NCBI GenBank assembly: GCA_003450555.1
Contig: DMFQ01000025.1
Location: 1 to 13,961, forward strand
Reading direction: 5' to 3'
DNA length: 13,961 nucleotides
From: Ktedonobacter sp.
Lineage (GTDB): Bacteria > Chloroflexota > Ktedonobacteria > Ktedonobacterales > Ktedonobacteraceae
Below are positions 1-6,820 of this stretch, piece after piece (the first letter of the stretch is position 1; every line of letters starts with the position of its first letter). Both the position numbers and the translations under genes were made by a program. The notes under the pieces are model-generated. The model was not told the DNA's origin, made no database searches, and saw only the letters and a program-made list of their open reading frames with translations.

Positions 1-1183
1 CCGGTGGCGATAAGCCCTGGATTGCGGGCAAGGATTCCCATTTATCAGGCCCGCGCTAAAATCTCCCCGCAGCGCCTGGGCCATTTGAGAAGGAGTGAGG
101 CGCTTCATCAAATCAAGCGCAGCGTCCCACTGTTCGTCGGCTATAGTTGGCGATACGCTTATTAATCATGTAGGAAATGTCCATGTCACGCCCAAAACGC
201 GCACGCCACTTTTTATCGAAACGTTTCCAGGAAAGCTGCTGAGATATTCCGGGCTTTGACGGCTTCGGCTGCTCACGTTCCCGGCCATTTGACCGGACTA
301 GATAGCAAAGCGAATCCCCTCTCCCTACTAAGGTTGAGCCGTGCCCTCCCGCATCACCAGCCAGTAATAGACCATCGCGGGTAAAACGCTCAAGCGGCCC
401 CTCAGAGGGAAAAAGTCCTGTATGGAATTCAATTGGGCTGGCGTCTTTGAACTTATCGGTCAACTGCGGGACATCACGTACAATACTGTCCAGGTAAGCG
501 CGCGCATCTTCATCACAGTCAGGGTGTAGCACCCCAACACCCAGGCGAACGCGCCCATTGCCGCGCGGAAATGCCCAGGCGTAACCGCGCGGTGCAAACC
601 GGCTTCCCATGATCAGATAAAGCTCATCCTGGGGATAGTTCGGCGCATACATATCATACTCCGCGCCAAAGCCATAGCGATGGAAGGCCTTGCCCATCTC
701 TGTACGCACGCCGACATGTCGCGAGAAGCCACTTGCGTCAATAGTAACCGTTGAACGCATGCTTACACGTTCACCAACCTGGTTCTTCGCCGTCACTCCA
801 CAGACACGGCCTTCTTCCAGGAGCGTTTGCTCGACGGTATGCCGAACGCGCAATAGAGCTCCGGCGGCAATGGCTCGGCTCGCAAGATGCTGGTAGAGTC
901 CGCGCACATCGACTACGCAAGCAACAGCTGGCTGATAGTGTAAGGGAACTTCACGCTGTGGCGAAACAAAAACGACTTTGTTGATGGGATGATAGAGAGC
1001 GGGAGGAATTTTCAGCGCCTGCATATCGCTGACCCAACTTCCACCACTGGTATGTATAGGGTAGCCAATTTCGTGCTGGCGTTCTAAAATGAGCGTCCGC
1101 ACGCCCTGCCTGGCCGCCGCTTCGCCAGCAGCTAAGCCAGCAGGCCCACCCCCTACAATTAAAACATCACAATCTTCTGACAT
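1..1183 (-). pseudogene. Geranylgeranyl-reductase-family FAD-dependent oxidoreductase, frameshifted, runs off left edge
   Basis: Members of this family are FAD enzymes that reduce isoprenoid double bonds (for example geranylgeranyl chains). The start is taken at the ATG at 1181-1183, preceded by AGAAGG six bases upstream. A longer open frame to 1294 exists but adds 37 residues unlike the family. Numbered from this Met, the Rossmann motif GGGPAG lies at residues 11-16, followed further on by a YAWAFPRG segment and LLLAGDAGGHGSTLVG, the C-terminal FAD-binding motif. After that motif the frame breaks. Removing one base near 322, 273, 251 and 139 restores family-like text: EGIRFAI-stop-SGQMAGNV, AAEAVKA, GISQQLS...RFGRDMDISYMINKRIANYS, then DEQWDAALDLMKRLTPSQMA. 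That last frame stays open to base 1. An in-frame TAG at 298-300 sits where the family usually has a Tyr-like residue. The upstream 860 bases are intact. I read this as a decayed gene. Sequencing error is possible but would have to produce four insertions and a stop. Confidence 0.8.
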
Positions 1184-1299
1184 GAACAACCTTCTATAGC
1201 GTAAGTGAGAGTGTAGTTGAATTCTGCGCAAGGAATTACCTGGAATCCACAAGAGAAGCCAGGATAGTCTCTGGTCTCTAGCATTATAGTGCAAGCGAC

Positions 1300-2286
1300 T
1301 CAGTAATGTCCACTTCCTGGCACATTCCTCTTACGTTCATGCGAGGGGATCTTAACAAAGATCAGCATCAAAGCCGCGATAGCTGGCGTAATCCCTACAA
1401 TAAGCAGTACGACTCCCCATCCCATCTGTCCCAGCAGCGTGAGCGGCCCTCGTGGGCTATCCGATCCCAAAGGAACTGTCTTCAGAGGTGTACTTGTCGA
1501 AGTTATTACCGGTGTGGCTTGAGAAGTTGGCGAAGGTACAACAGTAGGCGATATTACTACGGTTGGGCTAGCTGTGGGAGTAGGCGAAGAACTAACTATG
1601 AGCACTTGTGCCTGTGCGCGCAGTGCTCCGCTAGCAACATCTTTGGCATTGACACTCGCTTGAGAAACACTCAAATTCGCTGGGAGGTGAAAAGCTCCAG
1701 TAATCATGCCATTTTTGTCTGAGATAGGCGAGGTATCGAGCAAAGGCAAGGAGGACGTACCGACGAGCAACGTCAGTTGTATCGTTGTTCCTCCCGGCAA
1801 CCAGTTATTGCCGGAAAAGGCGATCACGTCACCGCTGACCCCTTTGCCAGGATTGATAGTCAAATTGGGAGAGCCTGCAACCGACTCCCCTGGAGCTGCG
1901 AGCACAAGGTAATGCACTGGCCAGATAGCGCCAGCGCTATCGGTGACAACAATTTTCCAGACACCTGCAGGCCCACTGCTGGGCAGCAGAATATTTGACG
2001 TGAGAAACGTACCATCCGCCTGCACATGTACCAGGCTGTCTCCTGGCGGTGCAAATGATCCCGGCACCCCCTGGGCATCAATATAGCTCAGACCCGCTAA
2101 ACCTGGGCGTACATTCCTGCCTCGTAAACTCAATGTCACACCTAGCGGCCCTTGCTGAAGATTAAGAGAGAGTTGCGGCTTTTGATCTCCAAAAGCGAAC
2201 GATGGCGTTGGTGATAGCAATACACAGAAAATAAGATAGGTTCCAAACAGCATAGCCCCGAGCAGCAATGTAGCCCTATGTAACAT
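1300..2286 (-). CDS. Secreted, membrane-anchored protein with two Ig-like (IPT/TIG-like) domains
   Basis: This 328-residue protein has no recognised enzyme motif. Residues 1-31 form a signal peptide (basic MLHR, hydrophobic core, likely cleavage after SFA). Two beta-rich segments follow, about 36-130 and 140-231. The second contains the pattern GVSGDVIAFSGNNWLPGG, typical of IPT/TIG-like Ig folds where a glycine loop precedes 'W-x-PG-x-T'. Residues 232-268 are a Pro/Thr/Ser-rich stalk (SPTPTASPTVV and similar), and 290-311 form one transmembrane helix followed by a basic tail (HERKR). This is the architecture of a surface protein held in the membrane by its C-terminus, with the Ig-like domains outside. 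The start has AGGA nine bases upstream. It lies 133 bases after the CrtA-like gene and 116 bases before the broken reductase on the same strand, so co-transcription is plausible. Function is unknown; adhesion or envelope structure is only a guess. Confidence 0.75.
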   Translation of the reverse strand: MLHRATLLLGAMLFGTYLIFCVLLSPTPSFAFGDQKPQLSLNLQQGPLGVTLSLRGRNVRPGLAGLSYIDAQGVPGSFAPPGDSLVHVQADGTFLTSNILLPSSGPAGVWKIVVTDSAGAIWPVHYLVLAAPGESVAGSPNLTINPGKGVSGDVIAFSGNNWLPGGTTIQLTLLVGTSSLPLLDTSPISDKNGMITGAFHLPANLSVSQASVNAKDVASGALRAQAQVLIVSSSPTPTASPTVVISPTVVPSPTSQATPVITSTSTPLKTVPLGSDSPRGPLTLLGQMGWGVVLLIVGITPAIAALMLIFVKIPSHERKRNVPGSGHY

Positions 2287-2419
2287 CTAAGCAGTTCCTG
2301 TCACTGTACGTCAAGTCAAAAGCGGTAAGTCTGAGACACAATTTCACTTATTTCAACCTGCCTCATTAGAAATGAACGTATTCACAAGAAGAGTTTGCTT
2401 TATTACATACAACGGAAGG

Positions 2420-3133
2420 CTAACGGAATGGATCGATGCCGTCCCACATCCCCCAGGAATCTATCGGTTTGAAACGCGCAAAAAGCTCCTCTCGATACCA
2501 TTGTTCTCGACGAGTACGCCGTATGACATCGCTATGTGAGGCAGGTCCATAGGCAAAAGAAGTGACAGCGGGTAAGTTACGCCAGATGCTAATAGTTGCT
2601 TGATAAAGCAGAGGTGCCTCACCAACTCCGACCGAATTGATGAATTCAGCTTGTTGCAGCAGTTGCTGAGAGACTGCTGGCACCGCCTTGAGAAAAGCGG
2701 ATACCTTCGAAGGGCGGATAGATGCACGCGTCAGTATCACCCAGGGTCCCGGTTCAGATGGTGAGGCAGGAGAGACGCCTTCAAACGGATCCCGTCCGCC
2801 CCATCGACCATGCCAACGCACAGGGAGCAGATGGACCGTCCATACTTCGTCAGCGCGGTCGCGCATACTTCTCATTACCCTGGAGGAGTTTTCAAACTGC
2901 TTAAGAGAGACAGAAGAATTCCAAACAGTGAAGAGCGCCGTGCGCTGTAAATCAGCACGCGGATCAAACACGCGTCCTTTACCCACACCAAATAGGCGCC
3001 AGAAGCGAAGTCCAGAGGTATGTGCAAGCGGCCAGCGATCCATACCCAGGTGTGCCATTGCCGCTAAACTGCCTGCTTTAGGATAATGTGCCAATGTAAA
3101 GGCTGCTATAGGGAAGTTATCCGGCACTCGCAT
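2420..3133 (-). CDS. Spheroidene monooxygenase (CrtA)-like protein
   Basis: The 237-residue product matches the CrtA family in length and in motif order. It has an N-terminal FTLAHYP strand, RFWRLFGVGKGRVFDPRADLQRTALFTVW (about 43-71), VWTVHLLPVRWHGRWGGRDPF (97-117), VILTRASIRPSKVSAFLKAVPAVS (132-155), NSVGVGEAPLLYQATISIW (166-184) and FAYGPASHSDVIRRTRREQWYREELFARF (193-221). The two similar halves suggest a duplicated ferredoxin-like (dimeric alpha-beta barrel) fold. Characterised CrtA adds oxygen to acyclic carotenoids such as spheroidene, and its proteobacterial form has been reported to bind heme. The substrate here is inferred only by family, and many CrtA-like proteins outside phototrophs are uncharacterised. 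The start lies just after a purine-rich GAAGAAGAGAG stretch and 19 bases after the stop of a small ORF, suggesting operon expression. The downstream neighbour encoding an isoprenoid-reductase-like flavoprotein fits a carotenoid or other isoprenoid role. Confidence 0.8.
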   Translation of the reverse strand: MRVPDNFPIAAFTLAHYPKAGSLAAMAHLGMDRWPLAHTSGLRFWRLFGVGKGRVFDPRADLQRTALFTVWNSSVSLKQFENSSRVMRSMRDRADEVWTVHLLPVRWHGRWGGRDPFEGVSPASPSEPGPWVILTRASIRPSKVSAFLKAVPAVSQQLLQQAEFINSVGVGEAPLLYQATISIWRNLPAVTSFAYGPASHSDVIRRTRREQWYREELFARFKPIDSWGMWDGIDPFR

Positions 3134-3152
3134 CTCTCTTCTTCAAGCAATC

Positions 3153-3296
3153 TCATTTAAGGTTCGCAAAAATCTCTTTAGGCCTATTATTTACGCGCAA
3201 TATGACATCAGAAATACGCAAATGGGATTCTTCATTGCCATGTTGTAGAAAATAGTCAAGGGGATCCTGGGCAACACAAATAGCACGATATGCCAT
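3153..3296 (-). CDS. Small hypothetical protein (47 aa)
   Basis: This short frame starts at ATG 3294-3296 with GAGGAG eight bases upstream and ends in TGA at 3153-3155, 19 bases before the CrtA-like start. It reads MAYRAICVAQDPLDYFLQHG, continues with NEESHLRISDVILRVNN and ends RPKEIFANLK. It is soluble, mildly charged, with no signal peptide, membrane segment or cysteine pair. I do not recognise a family. Support comes from the good ribosome binding site, the spacing to the next gene, a candidate promoter just upstream (3334-3362) and ordinary amino-acid composition. It could instead be a leader peptide for the downstream gene or a remnant of a larger gene. Confidence 0.5.
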   Translation of the reverse strand: MAYRAICVAQDPLDYFLQHGNEESHLRISDVILRVNNRPKEIFANLK

Positions 3297-3333
3297 CTAT
3301 TCAACTCCTCTATGTTTCGGATGATTAACTTTA

Positions 3334-3362
3334 ATTATGCATCGTTTAGTTTTTCTTTGCAA
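3334..3362 (-). promoter_or_regulatory. Candidate sigma70-type promoter for the left minus-strand unit
   Basis: Read on the minus strand, TTGCAA (3357-3362) is followed after 17 bases by CATAAT (3334-3339). It lies about 38 bases before the ATG of the small ORF at 3296. The -10 box matches consensus at 5 of 6 positions and the -35 at 4 of 6. It is a sequence match only. Confidence 0.4.
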
Positions 3363-3406
3363 CTGACAACCTTCCTCTCTTCCCGCTGCATTCTCGCTCT
3401 CATTAT

Positions 3407-3435
3407 TTGACATCGTCTCAATAATGTGATAAAAT
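3407..3435 (+). promoter_or_regulatory. Near-consensus sigma70 promoter for the HhH protein gene
   Basis: TTGACA (3407-3412), a 17-base spacer and TAAAAT (3430-3435) make an almost ideal housekeeping promoter. The predicted transcript starts near 3442 and has a leader of about 118 bases before the ATG at 3560. I see no strong hairpin in the leader. It diverges from the minus-strand promoter at 3334-3362, with about 45 bases between the two -35 boxes, so a regulator bound between them could affect both units. Confidence 0.65.
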
Positions 3436-3559
3436 TAGAACAAGAATTCAATGTACTTTTTACACTAAGTCTATGGTTTCGTACGGTCTCATGTATTATA
3501 TTCACTTATAGCAAAGTTAGAGGACTTACCCGTTAAGGAAAGATAGGAGCGAGCCAAAT

Positions 3560-4174
3560 ATGAGTATTATGCAGCTCACCCAAACTATTCACATTCTTCC
3601 TACCACTCCCGGTTCACTGAACAAGCATACAAAGCAACCTATGCTGCCAGGTCTGGAGCTAGAACACGATAAAACACCCGTAGTGACGAACCGCCAGATT
3701 GCCGAGGTTCTTTCCGGTATCGCTAACTTATTGGAAAACCAGAATAGCAATCCTTATCGCATTCAGGCGTACCGCAATGCAGCGCGCGGCGTGCTTGATC
3801 TCAATGAATCGGCGGCGGAAATTCTTGCGCGTAGCGAAGAACTACCGGTTCCAGGATTAGGTCATCGATTACGAGCACGCATTAAAGAGCTGGTAGAAAC
3901 GGGAACAATGACATTCTACAACGACCTTTCCATGTCGCTCCTACCACCTGAGGTTCGTCGATTAATGGCCGTAGAACATGTTGGCCCTCGTACAGCTATC
4001 AGACTCTATGAAGAACTGAACATTGATACACCAGAGAAGCTTTGGTGGGCAGCCCAACATCATCGAATTCGTAACTTGCCTGGTTTCGGTATGAGGAGCG
4101 AGTTACGGCTGCAGGAGGCGGCCGCACAAATGCGCAAGCACAGTACCGCCACTCCTCTTGATGGGGCAGCCTGA
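3560..4174 (+). CDS. Stand-alone helix-hairpin-helix protein, PolX N-terminal-like
   Basis: The 204-residue product resembles only the N-terminal DNA-binding part of bacterial family X DNA polymerase (PolX). Residues 44-92 carry the 8-kDa-domain-like helix set, including NRQIAEVLSGIANLLENQ and NPYRIQAYRNAARGVLDL. Helix-hairpin-helix motifs follow at about 96-112 (VPGLGHRLRARIKELVE), 138-152 (VEHVGPRTAIRLYEE) and 172-188 (NLPGFGMRSELRLQEAA). The nucleotidyl-transfer palm, with its paired aspartates, and the PHP domain of full-length PolX (around 570 residues) are absent. The protein ends cleanly and is followed by a terminator, so this is not an obvious break. Residues 1-40 are probably flexible. 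A role in binding DNA ends, gaps or branched DNA is inferred from the fold; catalysis by this protein alone is unlikely. AGGAG lies 10 bases before the ATG, and the gene has its own strong promoter. Confidence 0.8.
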   Translation: MSIMQLTQTIHILPTTPGSLNKHTKQPMLPGLELEHDKTPVVTNRQIAEVLSGIANLLENQNSNPYRIQAYRNAARGVLDLNESAAEILARSEELPVPGLGHRLRARIKELVETGTMTFYNDLSMSLLPPEVRRLMAVEHVGPRTAIRLYEELNIDTPEKLWWAAQHHRIRNLPGFGMRSELRLQEAAAQMRKHSTATPLDGAA

Positions 4175-4201
4175 GATACGTTCAGCAAATATCAGTCAAC
4201 G

Positions 4202-4232
4202 ATAGAGAGACTGCTTGTCTCTCTATTTTTTT
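4202..4232 (+). terminator. Rho-independent terminator after the HhH gene
   Basis: A perfect 10-bp stem, ATAGAGAGAC (4202-4211) with GTCTCTCTAT (4217-4226), closes a 5-base loop and is followed by a run of T to 4232. It lies 27 bases after the stop of the HhH gene, so the GabT-like gene downstream needs its own promoter. Confidence 0.9.
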
Positions 4233-4267
4233 GCCTGTAGTGCTCCAGTGATAAAACTGACGTGCCA

Positions 4268-4291
4268 CATATCACCTTGGAGGTGGATATG
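4268..4291. promoter_or_regulatory. Imperfect dyad overlapping the gabT promoter, possible operator
   Basis: CATATCACCT (4268-4277) and AGGTGGATATG (4281-4291) are inverted repeats around a TGG centre, pairing over 10 bp with one extra G. The dyad covers the zone just upstream of the candidate extended -10 box at 4290-4298, the usual place for a repressor or activator site. One imperfect dyad of this size could arise by chance. Confidence 0.3.
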
Positions 4292-4298
4292 GTAGAAT
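4290..4298 (+). promoter_or_regulatory. Candidate extended -10 promoter for the GabT-like gene
   Basis: TGGTAGAAT fits the TGn-TATAAT extended -10 pattern (TG at 4290-4291, TAGAAT at 4293-4298). No good -35 hexamer is found at 16-18 bases, as is common for extended -10 promoters. The transcript would start near 4305, with a leader of about 70 bases that contains a small 6-bp hairpin (TCGTCG 4313-4318 with CGACGA 4323-4328) before the ribosome binding site. Confidence 0.4.
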
Positions 4299-4374
4299 TG
4301 ATTAGTGAAAGTTCGTCGAAGCCGACGAGATGTTCAATGAAGACCTATCGTTTTTCCCAGTCAGGAGGCTATCT

Positions 4375-5733
4375 ATGTCCAAAAGTATTTCTCACCTTAA
4401 CATTCCCGGAGCAAAATCGCGTGATTTGATGGCACGTCGCCAGAAATTCGTAGCACGCGGTGTTTCGTCCACTATGAACGTATTTGCTGCAAAAGCTGAT
4501 GGAGCTATTATCGAAGATGTAGATGGTAATCGCTATATCGACTTTGCTGGCGGTATTGGAGCCATGAATATCGGCCACGCTCGCCCAGAAGTAACGAAAG
4601 CTATTGCAGAGCAGGCCGCCAATTTCACGCATACCTGTTTCAGCGTGATGATGTACGAATCATATGTTGCACTTGCCGAACGAATCGTGAAACTGGCCCC
4701 TGGCGATTTCGCCAAGAAGGCTATCTTCTTCAACAGCGGTGCAGAGGCCGTTGAAAATGCCGTCAAGATCGCACGTTACTCCACCGGGCGCCCCGCCATT
4801 ATCGCATTCGATAATGGCTATCATGGCCGCACCTTGATGACTATGACCATGACTGCTAAAGTCAATCCCTACAAATACCGCTTTGGACCCTATGCGACGG
4901 AAGTCTATCGTGCGCCATTCCCCTACCCTTATCGCATGAATATGTCGCCGCAGGATGCCTCCGCTTACTGTATTGAGGAGCTTGAGCGCATGTTTATTGG
5001 TGAAGTAGCACCAGACCAGGTAGCGGCCATCGTCATTGAACCTGTTCAGGGTGAGGGTGGTTTCATGGTTGCACCTCCGGGCTTCTTGAAAGCACTCAAG
5101 GCGATCTGTGATAAACACGGCATCCTTTTCGTTGCAGACGAGATCCAATCGGGCTTCTGCCGCACTGGACAAATGTTTGCGGTCGAGCATGACCAGGTAG
5201 CTCCCGACATCATGATTGTTGCCAAATCAATGGGCGCTGGTATGCCTATTAGCGGTGTCGTTGGACGTGCCGATATTATGGACGCTCCTCCTCCCGGAAC
5301 ACTTGGCGGAACGTATAGCGGGAACCCAGTTGCCTGCGCCGCAGCGTTAGCAGTTCTCGATCTGTATGAAAAAGAAGATTTTGCCGCCCGCTCGCGTGAA
5401 GTCGGGCGAACTGTCACTGAACGCTTTCTGAAACTTCAAGAGAAGTACCCACTGGTTGGCGATGTACGCGGTCTAGGGGGGATGGTTGCGATGGAACTGG
5501 TGAAGGACCGTAAGACGAAAGAGCCGGACTCTCACACTGCTAGCGATATCTTAGCGGCAGCCCATCAACGCGGACTGGTACTCATCAAGGCAGGTATGTA
5601 CGATAACGTGTTGCGTGTCCTCGTACCACTCTGCGTGACTGACGAGCAATTGCAGCAAGGCCTGGCTATCTTTGAGGATGCTTTTACCTCCGTTGCCGAA
5701 GCAGCCATGGCTACAACGACTTCTGTAGGTTGA
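4375..5733 (+). CDS. gabT: Class III PLP-dependent aminotransferase, probably 4-aminobutyrate aminotransferase
   Basis: The 452-residue product is a complete class III aminotransferase of the GabT type. GabT moves the amino group of 4-aminobutyrate to 2-oxoglutarate, giving succinate semialdehyde and glutamate in the cytoplasm. Visible motifs, numbered from the chosen start: NSGAEAVENAVK at 120-131 (PLP phosphate loop), YHGRT at 149-153 (ring stacking), EPVQGEGG at 222-229, VADEIQSGFCRTG at 253-265 with Asp255 contacting the pyridine nitrogen, IVAKSMGAGMP at 281-291 with Lys284 as the Schiff-base lysine, and GGTYSGNP at 311-318. The ATG at 4375 is chosen because AGGAGG (4363-4368) sits six bases upstream; an in-frame ATG at 4330 would add 15 residues without such a site. 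Related class III enzymes act on ornithine, acetylornithine, lysine or beta-alanine, so the substrate is not certain. The gene is probably monocistronic, between two terminators. Confidence 0.88.
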   Translation: MSKSISHLNIPGAKSRDLMARRQKFVARGVSSTMNVFAAKADGAIIEDVDGNRYIDFAGGIGAMNIGHARPEVTKAIAEQAANFTHTCFSVMMYESYVALAERIVKLAPGDFAKKAIFFNSGAEAVENAVKIARYSTGRPAIIAFDNGYHGRTLMTMTMTAKVNPYKYRFGPYATEVYRAPFPYPYRMNMSPQDASAYCIEELERMFIGEVAPDQVAAIVIEPVQGEGGFMVAPPGFLKALKAICDKHGILFVADEIQSGFCRTGQMFAVEHDQVAPDIMIVAKSMGAGMPISGVVGRADIMDAPPPGTLGGTYSGNPVACAAALAVLDLYEKEDFAARSREVGRTVTERFLKLQEKYPLVGDVRGLGGMVAMELVKDRKTKEPDSHTASDILAAAHQRGLVLIKAGMYDNVLRVLVPLCVTDEQLQQGLAIFEDAFTSVAEAAMATTTSVG

Positions 5734-5736
5734 GTA

Positions 5737-5782
5737 TTTTTACTGTGGAGGCAGCCCGGAAAGCGTGCCTCCATAGTAAAAA
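5737..5782. terminator. Bidirectional terminator between convergent aminotransferase genes
   Basis: TTTTTACTGTGGAGGCA (5737-5753) and TGCCTCCATAGTAAAAA (5766-5782) form a 17-bp stem with one G-U type mismatch and a 12-base loop. The A/T runs at the two feet give a U-tract in either direction. It starts 3 bases after the GabT-like stop and ends 5 bases before the stop of the class IV aminotransferase, so it probably serves both. Confidence 0.9.
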
Positions 5783-5787
5783 GAACC

Positions 5788-6630
5788 TCAAAAAGCGCCC
5801 TGCTCTACCATTTCAATAAAGCGCTGTTCAAGTTCATAGGTTCGCGGACCAGGCAGCCCCTTACCAATCTTCATGTCATCGATTTGCACAACAGGCATTA
5901 TTTCTTTGGATGATGATGTGATGAATGCCTCATCGGCCAGAGCTAATTCGTTCAACTCTATCGGCCGCTCTTCAATAGGAAAGCGCTCCATTGCCAGGTC
6001 GAGCACAGTATTGCGCGTGATGCCCATCAGTACGCCTGATGCGGGGGTTACGAGTGTATTCCCTCGAAAAATGAAAAAGTTACTGCGCGTAGCCTCGAGT
6101 ACATGACCGCGTTCGTTGACGAAAAGTGCATCAGTAGCATTTCTTCGTGTTGCCTCTTTCAAAGCTCGTATAGCTACAAGATAATTGGTAGTCTTCGCCT
6201 CGGGTTCCGTGCGCTGTAATCTTGTAGTTATGAGTTTATATCCCTGGGCAAAACGCTCCATGTCCCGTTCTCCCAGCGCCGTAATGAGCACGGCAAGCGT
6301 TGGATTTCCGATGGGAAGAATACTATCCTCGCTCTCACCTCCTGTAACCAGAATACGAATTGCCGCGTGCTTGTATCTATTTCGCTCAATCACTTCGCGA
6401 ATAATAGCTGCGAGAGCCTCACGCGACCAGGGCACCTCAAGTTCAATCAGCGCAGCTGAGTGATAGAGGCGTGTTAGATGCTCATCCAGATGAAATGGAC
6501 GGCGATTATAGGTGCGTAAGGCCTCAAACGCGCTATAGCCACGCAAAACCGCGACATCATTGATCGATAGCGTAGCTTCATGAGGATGTACCCACTCTTC
6601 ACCAACATACCATAATGCCTGCTTATCCAT
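5788..6630 (-). CDS. Class IV PLP-dependent aminotransferase (BCAT / D-amino-acid type)
   Basis: This 280-residue protein belongs to fold-type IV PLP enzymes: branched-chain aminotransferase, D-amino-acid aminotransferase and aminodeoxychorismate lyase. Visible features are YVGEEWV (8-14), RGYSAFEALRTYNRRPFHLDEHLTRLYHSA (30-59), EAKTTNYLVAIRALK at 144-158 with Lys146 as the likely Schiff-base lysine, NERGHVLEATRSNFFIF at 172-188 with Glu179 contacting the PLP pyridine nitrogen, MGITRNTVL (202-210) as the phosphate-binding turn, and EAFITSSSKEIMPV (234-247). The length is typical. The motifs do not decide between branched-chain (IlvE-like) and D-amino-acid substrates; a lyase role of the PabC kind is less likely, but not excluded. 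AAGGAG lies nine bases before the ATG, and a good promoter is found at 6681-6710. It converges on the GabT-like gene, with no sequence sign of shared regulation. Confidence 0.88.
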   Translation of the reverse strand: MDKQALWYVGEEWVHPHEATLSINDVAVLRGYSAFEALRTYNRRPFHLDEHLTRLYHSAALIELEVPWSREALAAIIREVIERNRYKHAAIRILVTGGESEDSILPIGNPTLAVLITALGERDMERFAQGYKLITTRLQRTEPEAKTTNYLVAIRALKEATRRNATDALFVNERGHVLEATRSNFFIFRGNTLVTPASGVLMGITRNTVLDLAMERFPIEERPIELNELALADEAFITSSSKEIMPVVQIDDMKIGKGLPGPRTYELEQRFIEMVEQGAF

Positions 6631-6680
6631 GGAAGATTGCTCCTTACTGCTAGGGTTCGTACCTACTTCTTACTTCCGCT

Positions 6681-6710
6681 ATCATACTGCGTTTTACCTG
6701 AGCGTTTCAA
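6681..6710 (-). promoter_or_regulatory. Sigma70-type promoter for the class IV aminotransferase
   Basis: On the minus strand TTGAAA (6705-6710) is followed after 18 bases by TATGAT (6681-6686). The transcript would start near 6675, about 45 bases before the ATG at 6630. The hairpin at 6714-6772 begins only four bases upstream of the -35 box. Confidence 0.6.
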
Positions 6711-6713
6711 TGA

Positions 6714-6772
6714 ATAATGCATAGCTGCGACTTCGGTTGAGTTCTCTCACCGAAGTCGCAGCTATGCATTAT
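6714..6772. repeat. Perfect 24-bp inverted repeat (hairpin) between the RIO kinase and aminotransferase genes
   Basis: Arms 6714-6737 and 6749-6772 are perfect reverse complements over 24 bp. Four more pairs (TGAG with CTCA) can form inside across one bulged T, leaving a TTCT loop. It lies 48 bases after the RIO kinase stop on the minus strand and just upstream of the aminotransferase promoter. It could terminate the kinase transcript, but on the minus strand it is followed by TCATTG rather than a run of T. On the plus strand the following ATATTATTTCC is somewhat T-rich. A dispersed palindromic repeat is the other explanation. Confidence 0.85.
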
Positions 6773-6820
6773 ATTATTTCCTCATTGGTGCAAATCAATA
6801 GGTTTTTCTGCATCAATAAG

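Noticed and set aside
1184..1294. N-terminal 37-residue extension of the reductase frame
   Set aside because: The Rossmann start MSEDCDVLIVGGGPAG at 1183 has its own ribosome binding site; the upstream residues are basic and unlike the family.
4289..4429. 46-codon frame starting at ATG 4289 with GGAGG upstream, overlapping the GabT-like start
   Set aside because: It overlaps the promoter and the first 55 bases of the GabT-like gene in another frame, and its product looks like noise.
4660..5190. 176-codon minus-strand frame inside the GabT-like gene
   Set aside because: A shadow of the plus-strand coding sequence, which has full aminotransferase motifs.
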